The translations under genes were made by a program, and so were the position numbers. The notes under the pieces are model-generated. The model was not told where the DNA came from. It was given only the letters and a program-made list of their open reading frames with translations, and ran no database searches. DNA of 64,000 nucleotides from Atherinomorus stipes (Eukaryota > Chordata > Actinopteri > Atheriniformes > Atherinidae): NCBI GenBank assembly GCA_023101725.1, contig JALJCO010001162.1:124001-188000 (forward strand). Reading direction: 5' to 3'. The number at the start of each line of letters is the position of its first letter. Position 1 is the first letter of the stretch. Below, one piece after another: positions 39,769 to 50,933 of the stretch.

Positions 39769-39770
39769 TG
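39733..39770. repeat. (TA)n microsatellite
   Basis: About 14 TA units preceded by CA repeats. Confidence 0.95.
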
Positions 39771-40523
39771 AATGAAACAATATTAATTCATTTATATTAA
39801 TTTTCTATAAATGTTAATCCATTACTGTGATTTATTGTTTAAATAACCATATAACATTTATATTGGCTGCTACTAATAATGGTTTCTGTATAAATGATCA
39901 TTCATTCAAATTTAAAAAGTCAACATCGTAAACAAACAATAAACTAACCAAACCACCAGTCTCCTAAACTTTCCTCTGACACCTTCTGGCAAAAACACAA
40001 CCAGATAAAAACTGATCCTGTTCTGTCATGACTGATTCAGTCTAGGAGATGAGGAGATGAAGATGGGACACTCACGTTTAGGTCGTCTTCGCGGTTCTCA
40101 CGTGTCTGTGTTGCTTTTCTGATGCGTGATGATGTCTGATGTCAGACAGTCCACCGCGCGCCACTGAAAACACTCACCCACATACGTATTTAACAGTTTC
40201 TCTCATCATCTCCACTGACGCTGTCCATCCAAGGACGGGCCTGTTCCCACTCAGGTGTTTTCTTTAGTAAGGGTTTTCGCTTTTGAGAGCATGCTGGAGT
40301 ATAGGTGTGGAATTTTAAAAGGCGCGGGTGCCGAGAGCGAGTGACAGCAGCACACGCAAGCGCGAGGCAGCCAGGCAGAGATGCAGGACTGGAGGATCCT
40401 GCGATGATCCTGCTGGTTTTGGCTGGCTTTAAAATTTCCGGTGTTTTATTTAGCTCATTATTACTAAATTTAATGTTTATATATGTGACAGACATGTGTA
40501 TTTGACAATTATGGAAATATGGA

Positions 40524-40560
40524 ACTTTATTTTATTCAACTTGCTATACTTTAATCTACC
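40524..40560 (+). repeat. 37 bp exact repeat, copy 1
   Basis: Begins ACTTTATTTTATTCAACTTG and ends TTTAATCTACC. An identical copy lies at 42169-42205 in the same orientation. This copy is inside the Harbinger-like element, next to the poly-C run. Confidence 0.9.
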
Positions 40561-41147
40561 CCCCCCCCCCCCCCAATGCGCCTTTACGCATTACGCATGT
40601 CACACAACTATTTTATCTCAAGATGCCGCAGGTCGTCCAGGTTCGGTGAAATATTGGTTCAGAATGAAGCTGCATCATCCAGATTAACGAGCTCCATCAA
40701 AAATGTTTAAAAATCTGATTTCAGAAGCTAAAACTTTATTTTGGAAATTAATCAGTACACAATTAAAGAAATCACCAGCGCGCTTGCTCTCGGCGTAATT
40801 TAAAAAGCAACAGGAGACGATTGAAGCCCACAGTACTGTTATTATATCTAAATCTTGGGGCTTTTTAAACATTTTTTACATTGTAGATCAGTAATCTGAT
40901 TATTTCTCATGGTATCCTTCTGGTATCCTCTTGTCTGTTTGTTTACAAGCGCTTGATATGGGTAGCCTACAGTTTTGTGAAACAGGTAGGCCTACGCATG
41001 CGGGGTGTTTCAAATGACAGGATGGTGTAATCGCGAGAAATCCGATATGGGTCACATTATAAAATTTGTGTAACCACACATTTAAAAAATCGGATTTAGG
41101 CATCAAATCAGATCTGGGCATTAAGACCTGACAGTGTAAATGTAGCC

Positions 41148-42168
41148 TTAGTGTAGTCTTCACCTAAATTTACTCCAGGTTTTGCTCTTCTCAGGTCACT
41201 CCTCCTCAGAAACAGATAACAACATCTCCAGGGCTCTGAAGCAGCTGCTTCACTCGCCGTCTCCATGGTTTTCCCCTGAACCAGCCGAACTGTGCCCAAA
41301 ATATTGTTGCCACACAGAGATCGTATTTGGCAACCTGCAATGGCAGGTTATAGACGTAAATATAAGAGAGGGACCCAACTGCAGTCACGAGACGTCGCCA
41401 TATATCCAATTCACGCCGGAAGTCTTAATTGGAAGTTTGTTCTTCATGTTACTTACTAAAATTTAACCCTACCCCTGACCCTTCTCCCAACCCTAACCAC
41501 CCTACTACACCGAACGCATCAGTTTGCAAGCTGCAGATAAATACTCTTAGTGGTGTTTAACTCTTCCGCTGGAGACTTCCTGTTGGATTGTATATAAGGC
41601 GACGTTCTTTCGGTATAGTAACTGCAGTTAGGTACTTTGAAATATAATGCCATTATGGAACGTTAAAATTTTTTTATAATTATTTTAGGTAAATACAATT
41701 TTTTAGGAAATTTTTACTTTCATTCTGTCCCCCCCAAACGACCTGTGGAGGTATTATTTTATTAAAAATACAGCTTTTAATAAAAATGTTCCATAACCTT
41801 TTTAAAAACCTCATATCGAAAAGTTTTACCTTATGAGTGTTTTTAGACATTTATAATAAAGTAGTTTTTCACAAAAGTGTAATAGAAACACTTTTTTGCA
41901 TTAACACGCCATCAGGCATGATGTAAGGGGGGTAAAAAACAGTAATTCCTTAACAAAGCATTAACTTTGGAAGAGGAGAAACGGGGGGGGGGGGTTTATC
42001 AGTCATTTTGGCCTATAGTCCTACAGTGGGCAAATGGCAATTGCCTTTCCTAGAAATGGCAAATGCCGATCCTGCAGGGGCGATTGCAGTTTTCTCAACG
42101 GTCTGCCTCTGCCCAGTGGCATGTCCTGCACATCAGTGTTTTGCTACTGTGAACAGGTGGATACGGAA
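41148..42168. other. unassigned stretch
   Basis: Short overlapping ORFs on both strands at 41182-41466 have no recognised domain. A G run occurs at 41983-41993. No gene is supported. Confidence 0.35.
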
Positions 42169-42205
42169 ACTTTATTTTATTCAACTTGCTATACTTTAAT
42201 CTACC
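42169..42205 (+). repeat. 37 bp exact repeat, copy 2
   Basis: Identical to 40524-40560; here outside the Harbinger-like element. Followed by different sequence. Confidence 0.9.
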
Positions 42206-42329
42206 ATTTCTAGCACAATATTTCATAAGGGTTTTTTTTTGTGTGTGTGTGTTTTTTTTCCATGCTGTCGTTAATAGTTCCGATTATTTTAAGTAATTAA
42301 AATAAAGGTGAATTAATTTTTATTTACAG

Positions 42330-42672
42330 CATTTCCCTCTTGAGAATCTTTCTCGCTGCGGGGTTTTGCCTGCTCTGTCTGGGGGTTGTCGGTGATCACC
42401 AGCGGTGATCGGACTTCTGTCAGGGCAGCCGGGGGTCGTGCTCTGCAGCGGTGATGGTGTGGACCCCAGCCTGCCCTGATCTGGATGTTTTTGCTGTGGT
42501 GGTTGCTTCTGTGGACATGGGTGGACTGGTCAATCTTACACAAGCCGCTGTGAAACGACAACCTGTGCTATCCCAGCAGCTTTTGCCGTTCTTAGACGGC
42601 CATGACCGCCAACTCTCTGCTGTCTCCTCCACTATTCTCCTCTCTCAGAACTTGGCCACCTACTGCAGATAA
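42330..42672 (+). other. unidentified open segment
   Basis: A good acceptor (TTTTTATTTACAG) precedes 42330. The plus-strand frame ending TAA at 42672 encodes DLDVFAVVVASVDMGGLVNL and a further 40 residues with a normal amino-acid mix. A different frame encodes a hydrophobic leader-like stretch upstream. No family recognised; could be a decayed coding fragment. Confidence 0.2.
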
Positions 42673-43406
42673 AGGCCGGGGATTCTTAATCGGACTCAAA
42701 CTTTGCCTCGTCTGCACGCCGCTCCACTCTAGCTGCAGCCGAACCAAACCACACACATCGCCACAAATCATTTTTAAACTGCTCAAAATATTGATAAGCA
42801 GAATATCAAAAGCACCACATGGGTGCGTCCACCTCCAACCTCCCTCTCTTGACCTGAGGTGTGCTGGCCGTCTGGTCTCCACATCTGTGTCATCGAGCTG
42901 ACAGCATCTTTGAAGCAGGTGTTAGGACTTCAGCAGTCCAGCTCAGCTTCTAATGCCAAACCTGCTGTCTGCCAACACCAGCCGTAATATTTGGTTCAGC
43001 CATTCTCACTGTGTCCACAAGAGGGCAGTGTAAGACCAGTTACATGCACAGAGTTGCAGGATCTGCAACTGAAGTGCCAGAAAACAAAAGCTTGCCACAT
43101 GGAGAAATGAAATGTTTATGAAAGTATCAAAGAGATTAATTGAAAAAGACAGTTTGGGCTTTGCATGTTTGGATTAACAGTCCAGTACTGCGCTGACTGT
43201 TTTCTATACTGTATATCTCAAGGAAAATGGGAAATAGATGCAGCAATTTATTGAAATGTGCAAATAAAAATGACAAAATTGCTAAGAAAGCAAAATAACA
43301 GTTTCCACAACGCTAATAAGCTTGAAAGTCAATATAGAATATTACCACCTTAATTAAAAAAAAAAAATAGTCTAGACTCTCTAAGATGAACATTCTTGTA
43401 ATTTCT
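42673..43406. other. unassigned stretch
   Basis: No supported feature. Small opposed ORFs at 42592-42901 appear to be chance. Confidence 0.35.
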
Positions 43407-43628
43407 TCAAGTACTCTTCAGAATTTGCTGTCTAGGCTTTTTTCCTGAGCTTCTTTTTAGATGGGGTTGTCTTTTTCCCCGTTCTCTGTCAACATATTCC
43501 CACACTGAGATCTGGGCACTAAGGAGGACCTGTTGCCACTGATTTTCAGTCCAGTTCTTGCATCGTTGGGCATCCTTCAGCCTTTTCTCCGGGTTTCCCT
43601 GCTTTAAGATTGGCTTTATGACAGTCAC
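43407..43628 (-). pseudogene. Tc1-like transposase fragment
   Basis: The minus frame begins MTVIKPILKQGNPEKRLKDA and contains KNWTENQWQQVLLS. This matches the region just before the first catalytic Asp of fish Tc1 transposases, where NWTENQWQQVLWSDES is typical. Here the Asp region is lost by substitutions or a frameshift. No inverted repeats were found around it. Confidence 0.7.
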
Positions 43629-44021
43629 CCCTCCATGGAGACCTAAGACTTGATGAGATGCAGGCCTCGGTCAGTTTCAGAACAGGAAGCATTAGTCACA
43701 TGACAACTACACAAGACTATTTCTTTTGGTCTTTTCCGCTACCTGTGATAATAACCATTCCTGAAAATGTGCTGCCATTTATGTTTGAAAAGTGAAGGTT
43801 TTTATTTGGTTTCAAGGTTATCAGACGTTCTTTTTCTCTTTCCAAACCCTGAGCAGAAAACATCACATATAACCCGATTTCATTTTCTTCATCTCCCATC
43901 GAGGAAGCTCATGTCGATACTGAACGGCCTCTAATTGTCCCCACATAGTGGCGCTTTAGAGCCACGCAAACACTCTCACCATGTGCTCAGCAGTCTCAGC
44001 CTCCCCTCCTCCTCCTCAGCC
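43629..44021. other. unassigned stretch
   Basis: Nothing recognised apart from the possible acceptor at its right end (see next entry). Confidence 0.35.
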
Positions 44022-44129
44022 ATGAAGACAAGAGCTGCTGGTGTGCCATCACGCAGATATGTGGAGTTTATCAAGGCAATTCCTTTTATAATCCTCTTGA
44101 TGCTCGTTGCTGTTGTTTTATCTGTTTAA
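44022..44129 (+). CDS. candidate 35-aa single-pass membrane microprotein
   Basis: ATG at 44022 opens a 35-codon frame ending TAA. The N-terminal part MKTRAAGVPSRRYVEF is basic and the C-terminal FIKAIPFIILLMLVAVVLSV is a clean hydrophobic helix ending the protein, like a tail-anchored or sarcolipin-sized peptide. A polypyrimidine run and CTCCTCCTCAG acceptor end exactly two bases before the ATG, which would fit a first coding exon behind a 5'UTR intron. I recognise no family, and an upstream in-frame extension to 43935 exists. Chance cannot be excluded. Confidence 0.25.
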   Translation: MKTRAAGVPSRRYVEFIKAIPFIILLMLVAVVLSV

Positions 44130-45670
44130 TAGCATTTTACTGCTACATGCTATAAAAAACACCCTTTTTATAGTGGCACCAAACACATTGTTTGGGGAAT
44201 TGACCCTGCCTTGGTAATGAACAGCAGTAAATTTGTAGTCAGTTAAAGAAGAAGAGGAAAAAAACAGGTGGGGCAGGAGGGTGGAGGGGCTGAAGAGGGA
44301 GGCAATTTTAACCCAAAGAGGAGAGGCGGAATATTTTATCAGAGGGAGGAGGAAGGCTCTCCCGTAGAGGTTTCAACACTGCTGATTTTTAATTATTTTT
44401 GCTCATCCAGGGGTCAGCATTCACTTAATTATACGTTTAAAGAGCAGCATTTTAATTCCACAATATAAATGCCACTTTGTGTCTTTAAGCATATTTATTT
44501 TGCTGCTTCAATAATGAAGAAATACAAAAGCTGAGTTCAATGTGAAAACATAAGAAAATGGAAAAAGAGTCAGAATCTGTGAGCAGGGAAACCGTGCATC
44601 TGTTAAAAGCAGGATGAATGAATAAATCTAAACATCCACCAGTATCATCATCACACTACCGTTGCTGGGAAGCTGCTTTTCTGTCCACACAAGAGAGTTG
44701 AACTGAGAAAATTTTAGTCACTGTCATAAACTAAAGGAACTCAACAGATTAAAATTTAAACGCTAATCATTGTCCATTGTTCCACAGTTATTTCTGCTCT
44801 TCTCTGGATGAGTCGAAAGCACCTTTCGAGGTCAAGGGTGGTCCTCCTTTAGGAGAAGGAATAATGGAACATGTTTCCTGCACTAATGATGTCAAATTTC
44901 CAAAGTGAAACAATAAAATGTGCCAATATGGTGTTTTTATTGGCAAGACTGTCATAAGCCACCTCTGAACTTTGGCTGATTTCCTCATCAAGACGCTCCC
45001 TAACGATGGCTAGCTTGCGCCCATCTAGCATGCTACCAGACCCTGTTCTCGTCTTAAAGCTTGCTCTGTTCCTTTCTCCAGCTTTTCTTCTCTTCCTCCA
45101 ATAATGAATCAGACAGAGCACACATTTACAACAGCCGGTGTGTTTATATTCGGTTGTTGGTGCATTAAGTGAAATTCGGTTGTAACGCGACGCAGCATCC
45201 CAGAAACAAAAATCATGAAGTGCTGATTTCCAGCTTCGGGATGCTGCTGGGCAACATAATAATAAAAATGACTATTCAATAAAAATGGGTGAGAAACACG
45301 TATTTTTAAGGTCAGACAGTCACATAGTGCTGTTACTAATTTCATGTTGCAGAAATAAAAGAATTTTCTGCTACAGTTAAAAGTTCATTAAAATCAATAA
45401 AAAGCTGTTTAATTCTTTGGGGTCTTCAAAAGGATGTCAAAGTATTAATGATTCAATGTTTTTGATGTACTGTTGAACAGTTTGTGTTGTAGCAATGAGA
45501 TAGCTCTCAGTTTGGAAACTGCATCTCTGCAATAAAAGAAACAGTATTTATCAGTGGAAACTACCTAAACCTTAAGAAGGTTTAGTGAATTTCACACCTG
45601 TTCCCTGAGCCTCTTACAGTTGTTTGTAAAAAATCTGTTCCTGTTTTTTTTTAGCCAATGAGCATCCGTG
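44130..45670. other. unassigned stretch
   Basis: Contains GA-rich sequence at 44250-44360 and small minus ORFs at 44788-45121 without a recognised family. Confidence 0.35.
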
Positions 45671-45673
45671 TTA

Positions 45674-45806
45674 CTATGTGTCGTTGCATGTAGAATATCT
45701 TTCCACCAATGAGCTGAGTGTGTCCAGAGCAGGGTCGGTATTCATCAGTGCTGGGCTGCGCATCTCTTTTTCAAATATCTGGAAGAAGCTTTTGGGCTTT
45801 TCATAA
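45674..45806 (-). CDS. orphan terminal coding exon, unidentified gene
   Basis: A TTGCCTTTCAG acceptor is followed on the minus strand by one base and 43 open codons, then TAG at 45674-45676. The peptide YEKPKSFFQIFEKEMRSPAL continues to LSSLVERYSTCNDT and has a normal globular composition. The start resembles, weakly and from memory, the FEKPQSLEF tail of vertebrate MDH1B, a gene of the same mammalian chromosome band. Preceding exons would lie at higher coordinates, but I found none. Confidence 0.35.
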
Positions 45807-45924
45807 CTGAAAGGCAAGAATCCCGCTCATATGCAACAACATAAATGTTTAAAAGTGATGACACTTGAACCACTTTGACAATGTTGAGTTTTGAGTTAGA
45901 AAAATGTGCCCTTGAATGAAATGA

Positions 45925-45990
45925 ATGAATTAATTTTTATTTATAAAGCACTTTTCATACATATACTGTGGCACAAAGTGCTTTACATAA
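45925..45990. repeat. interspersed-repeat tail
   Basis: TTTATAAAGCACTTTTCATA and AAAGTGCTTTACATAAA form the inverted GCACTTT/AAAGTGC end that recurs in many fish retroelements. Fragment only. Confidence 0.45.
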
Positions 45991-46079
45991 ATCAACAATG
46001 CTGAATTAACCGCTGGCTTGGTCCTGGTCAAACATGTTACCTAATCCTCCAAACTACGAGTGTAGAGAATAAAAAAATA

Positions 46080-46260
46080 AAAAAAAACCCGGGGGGGGGA
46101 AGAAGAAAAAAATAAAAAAAAAAAAAAAAATAAAAAAATGGGAATAAAGGAGAAAGGGGGGGGAGGGAGGGAGGAGGGAGGAAAGGGGGAGGGAGGAAGG
46201 AAGAAGGGGAAAAAACAAAAAAAAAGCGGGGAAAGAACCGGGGCGGGCAGGGGGTGCGGC
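46080..46260. repeat. purine-rich C-free tract
   Basis: No C from 46091 to 46215, with A runs and G runs, then an abrupt GC-rich edge (GGGGCGGGCAGGGGGTGCGG). Same style as the 4.1-6.0 kb tract. Confidence 0.7.
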
Positions 46261-46603
46261 CCCGGCGCGTCCGCTCCCCTTTAATACAATCCTTCCTTAA
46301 AGGGACACCGTGGAAGAGTTGGTCACTATGGGCACTAAACCTGTAACTTCCCACACGTTACACAGCTGTTGCAAAATTAAACAGTCTCTATCCGTGTCTT
46401 GGAATCGTGTTTGCAGACCACTTTGATCAGCTGATAGCGAAGTCATCGAGTCATACAGCAAAACGCTTCAGGTCACATGATCCAATGAGAGACGGATCCG
46501 CTCATGCAAAGTTACAATATCTGTTTTTTGAGAAGGGCAAACCCCCCTCGGAGCACCAAAATGCATCAAGTGCTGCATATTGACCCCAGAAATCATCTAC
46601 TAC

Positions 46604-47428
46604 AGGGCTTGAAAGGGCACGTGACATTTCGCAATACATCACGGGCTTTACGGTCAAAAGTTTTGGTTAGGATAGTGCTGCGAGACACAGACTCAAACAC
46701 GTGGAAAAATGGATCGAATCAAAGAGAATGTTGCAGTGGCATTGCTGACTCCCTCTCCTGTCTCCTTTTTCTCTGTTGAAATTCACCTTCGTGTGTCTGA
46801 GATGTACTGATGGTCCCCAGTCTGGACGGTTTCGTTGATATAATGAACTCTAAAAGTCAATCTGCTATGATTGAGGACATTTATGATATAAATCCAAAAG
46901 TAATCTATAAGTGGAGGAAAGAGAGCAAGAGGGTGTCTGTTTTTACTTCGTTTGTGCTCTCAGCTAGCTTGGCTAACGCTAGCAGCCAGCTAAATGCTAC
47001 GTGTGAAACAGCATAACTTTACTAACACCACAACACAACAGAACAGAACTTACCAGTCTGAAAATACCGTGAACACACCAACATGTGGCAGGTGACGGTG
47101 TTGAAAGTGATATTTGGTCGCCTCACGGCTGCTATCCAGGTCATTCGGTCTCTTCTTGCTCCCTCCCTTGCTTTGCATTGGAAATGAGAAAAATCTCACC
47201 CCATCGTGTTTTTTTACCAGAACGATCGTGCGAACGATTGTGGCTGTTAATGACACAGCACGATTGCACCATGTTCTTAACTTGTAAAAAAACTTGTAAA
47301 TCAAAAGAAAAGAACGAGGGCAGCATTGTTTATGCAGTTGGCGTAAACAAACTAGACAGTTGACCGTAAAACCCACAATGCATTGCAGTTCTCAAAGTCC
47401 CCTGAAATACGTCACCCTTTTGAGCCCT
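46604..47428. mobile_element. DNA transposon remnant carrying a THAP fragment
   Basis: Left end AGGGCTTGAAAGGGCACGTG and the reverse complement of the right end AGGGCTCAAAAGGGTGACGT are imperfect inverted repeats. Further inward GGGCTTTACGGTCAA and its counterpart GGGTTTTACGGTCAA also pair. THAP-type zinc fingers are found in P-element-like and Kolobok transposases, which suits the fragment inside. Family is not fixed. Confidence 0.5.
47054..47272 (-). pseudogene. THAP-domain fragment, frameshifted
   Basis: MVQSCCVINSHNRSHDRSGK starts like a THAP zinc finger. The matching DGVRFFSFPMQSKGG lies one frame away across an A homopolymer near 47213, and the frame then runs to a GTAAGT donor at 47048-47053. 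The expected second zinc Cys is Ser. A THAP domain binds DNA at transposon ends. Confidence 0.55.
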
Positions 47429-48944
47429 ATGACTTACATTAGGCGAATGTTTGGGTCAAAAGTTACACGGTATCCCTTCAAGAAGTAACTTTGATTGCCA
47501 CAGTTTCAACTAACCACTTGGTTGATGTTTCACAGGATGATTATTATCGAGGTTTAAAGACAAAAAGCAATGACTGTTGATAGAAATGAGGAAGTCTGAG
47601 AAAACCTGCAGTTTGGCAGAGCTTCAGTTGCAGGATGTATGTTGTTATAGCAATGTCACAAATGATGAAGCAAGCCATGAAAAATGAAATATGACAGTCC
47701 ACCATGATCAGGCCTGTTTCCTTCAACACTAACTTGAAAACACTGGATGGTGCCTGAGCCCAATCTCTCCTCATGAATATGACTAAACAGTCCTGCAGCT
47801 TGTGATCGTTATGTGTTTGGAGGGGGGTAACTGGAGTGAAGTCTGAGCTTAGATTTGCTTCATTTAGCGCTTGGAGCAACTGTGACCTGCATCATCAGAT
47901 CACTGATACACTCAGCTGATCAGCCAAACTGTCTCACATAAGTAAAACACTGCATCACATTAACAATTCTATTGTTTTTGTCTTTGATTGATAGGAGCTG
48001 ATAGGTGAATGGCACCATTTAAAAAGTGGCTCTGCAGTGATCGGCGACTAAAAGCCTGAAAGTTAACCAGATCATTCCTCCTCCTCCAAAAGACACATGG
48101 ATCCACAGACACAGACTAAAACAGCAGGAAAACATTAAAAAGATTCAATAAAATAATTAATTTAAGGCTCACAATGTGCACAGCAGGACAAGAGAGAAAT
48201 ATACCTTCTAAATTTACATGTCTGTGTCTGCTGTTGTTGCTTTGCAAACATGTGAGAACAGCGCTTCCAGATATCAGCAGGGTGCTTATACCACAACAAT
48301 GAAATTGCCAATGTTTGACATTTTCTATAAGCAGCATCTTTGTGTTTGTGTCGTGCGCTGCAGACCGTCGCTGTTTTTCAATTTTCGCTGAATTCAAACC
48401 CCCGCTGCTCAGTTTCACCAACACTTTAAATGTGTCTGACACTTTCACAGAAACAAGCGACAGTTACCTCTCTGACAACGTCATGCTTGCGTGCGTGAAC
48501 CGCATGACATGGAAGTACCAAATTTTAGCTCATCTCTTTTCAGATGTTTGAAATTAAATTTAAAGAGTGGTATGATAAAAGAAAAATCTTTATCATATCA
48601 TCAATTCCAGCCAAAACAGGCAGATATTTTAAAGTAGGAGAACGTTTTCTCTGCAGAAATGGTGGAAACTGCTTAAACATGCACACAGAGATGCAGACAG
48701 ACACAGCAAGAGAAAGAATCAATAGAGGCATTTGGTCTATTATCATAAACACACACTGTGTGTAGTGTGTGTGTGTGTGCATGGGAAGAATGTTTTTATC
48801 TCCAGATGGTTGACTGAGACTTGGCTGGTTGGTACACAGAGTCAGAGAGAAAAAAGCGGGCAGAAGGCGTCTTTTCTACTTGAGCTCGACTAAATGTGTG
48901 TGCGTGTGTGTTGCTGTGTGCCATGTCTGCCAAAACTGCTTGCC
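47429..48944. other. unassigned stretch
   Basis: The longest open frame is 47544-47879 on the minus strand (111 aa, starting MLQALNEANLSSDFTPVTPL, with a hydrophobic segment). It has no recognised family. No repeat ends seen. Confidence 0.35.

Positions 48945-48979
<35 letters not shown>
48945..48979. repeat. (GT)n microsatellite
   Basis: About 17 GT units. Confidence 0.95.
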
Positions 48980-48980
<1 letters not shown>

Positions 48981-49079
48981 TGACCTTGAAGAAGGAGGCT
49001 CAGTTGGAGGAGAGAGGGATGAGGAGCCCACTCCCCCCTCACTCCCCTCCATCCCCCGCTGTGCCTCCCCCCTGGGTAA

Positions 49080-49550
49080 AGAACGACTGGTTTCTCATCC
49101 TCCTCCTGTCCTCTCTTTTCTTTTTCTTTCTTCTCCAATCCATTTCTTTTCTTCGCCCCCCTATTTTTCTCCTCTTTTCTCATCTCTTTCCTCTTCTATT
49201 TGATTAAACTCTTCTTCCATGTTATCCCCTCATCCTGTCTCCTCTCTGTTCATTTCCACGTGTCCTCTTGCTTCCTCTCTTTCTATGTGTCCTCTTTTTT
49301 TTTCCCCCGTTCACCTCTCCTTGCCCCCCTCCACCTTGCATCCTCTTTTCACCTCATGCATTTTCATCTCTTCTGGCTTTTCCTCCTTTCCTATCTCCTC
49401 CTTTATCTCCTTAGCTTCTCTCCTTCTTTGACTCTGTCTTATCCCTCCTCTCATTTTTGTCTCCTTTCATTTCCTCTCCTCTCCTTCCCCTTCTCTTTGT
49501 CTCCTCCTTTCTTTTTCATCGCATCTCCTTTCCTCTCCATGTCATCTGCC
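49080..49550. repeat. polypyrimidine tract
   Basis: C/T-rich sequence of the CTCCTTT type over about 470 bp, producing long Ser/Leu/Phe-rich false open frames on the plus strand. Unlike the degenerate tracts it keeps both C and T in mixed order and some G. Confidence 0.7.
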
Positions 49551-50814
49551 TTCACATTGAATAACTGTGGAGCCCTCCAACTCTCCCTTTCAGCAGCCAA
49601 GGTGCTCTGCATGAAAGAGAAGAAAAGAAGAAGAAAGAAAGCCCAGACACGTCTAAAGGAAAGGAGAGCGGGGGAATCAAATGCCAAACTAAAAGCTTTT
49701 TCAAAAGCTTTAGAGACAGCAGGAAACCCGGGGGTAGTTTAAAAAACCTGCCATGAGAAACAGTCAAAGAGAAGGTGTGACAGCGTGTCTGCGATATGCT
49801 TCATATTCACAAAGCATCTGAAAACAGCACTTTGATTCCTTTGCAACACTTGTATCAGCATGTTTCAGCGCGTTTTCACTCACGTGATTTCACTTTGATC
49901 CATCTCACTTTCTGATAATGCCATATGTCCATTTCTCATGTTAAGTCACAAAAAGAAAAGACATGAACTCCCCTTCATTTATGAACATGTTTAATTTCCA
50001 TGCTGGTCCCTCTCATCCTCACTGAGAAATCCCAAAAGGGATAAAAAAAAAGATGCAAGATGCTGATTTTTAACACATGAGAGGTGCATCAGTGTACCAC
50101 TCCGTCGATTCAATGGTTCAGAATTAGCCAGCGGTGGCCTTTGAAAAATAGATATAGAAAAAAATAGATCAATTTTAGGGTCCTGCCACACTGAGGTACC
50201 CTCAAAGAAAAACAGAACAAAAGCTGACTGATCAAATAACCTACTTTGTGTTGCTTCAGGTTCCTTTGTGATCAAATTCTAATCTGTCAGTGACCAGATG
50301 AGGCAAACATATCAAAAAAGAATCCAAAACGAAGTTCAGGATGCCACACATAATCAAATGTGAAATGTAATGACAAGTGGAAAAATTTCAGTATGAACAG
50401 CCTGAAAATGAACAACAGACGACATTCATAACCCGTCAGAATGCCATGGAGATTCGGTTCCTTTGAACTGACTCTTAAATCTGTTTAAGTGGCTTTTTGT
50501 AACACTAATCAGGCACTGGTCAGATTCTAACACAGGTCTGCACGATGTTCATCTTCTCAGATTACAGCAATAAGGTTGCCGTAGCCCTCAGGAGATGACA
50601 TATAAAGTTGCTCCAGTGGTGAAATCATGATGATGATGAGTATAAAGCAATGATGAAGAGCAATTATTGCAATGATCTCCAGTTACTGTAATGTTGTTAA
50701 ACATTAACAAAGCTGTGTGGGACATGAGGGAAGTTACAATGACCTCATGCTCCTGCTCAGTTCTTCTGATCTAACCATATAAATGCTAAAGGTCTCTTTC
50801 TCTCTCTCTCTCTC
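49551..50814. other. unassigned stretch
   Basis: No gene or repeat recognised; a CT microsatellite run lies just before 50815. Confidence 0.35.
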
Positions 50815-50888
50815 ACTATATATTATATATACATATATATATATATATCTATCTATATTATATATATATATATATATATATGATATAA

Positions 50889-50931
<43 letters not shown>
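50815..50931. repeat. (TA)n microsatellite
   Basis: Imperfect TA repeat with TCTATC interruptions. It provides the TA target for the adjoining MITE. Confidence 0.92.

Positions 50932-50933
<2 letters not shown>

Larger units (their letters stand above)
38548..41147. mobile_element. 2.6 kb PIF/Harbinger-like element, non-coding
   Basis: Left end GGCCTCATTTACACTGTCAG and reverse complement of the right end GGCTACATTTACACTGTCAG are 18/20 inverted repeats. TTA flanks both sides (38545-38547 and 41148-41150). Sub-terminal CAAATCCGATTTTTG-like blocks also occur inverted at both ends. The interior has no intact transposase and seems to contain other inserted repeats, including a segment starting TAGGGTTGCCACCTTTCAG near 38942 and a C homopolymer at 40560-40574. 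Confidence 0.65.

Noticed and set aside
49200..49742. 180-aa plus-strand ORF, the longest on that strand in this part
   Set aside because: Lies mostly in a CT-rich tract; its Ser/Leu/Phe/Pro composition reflects the base bias and it lacks domains and splice context.
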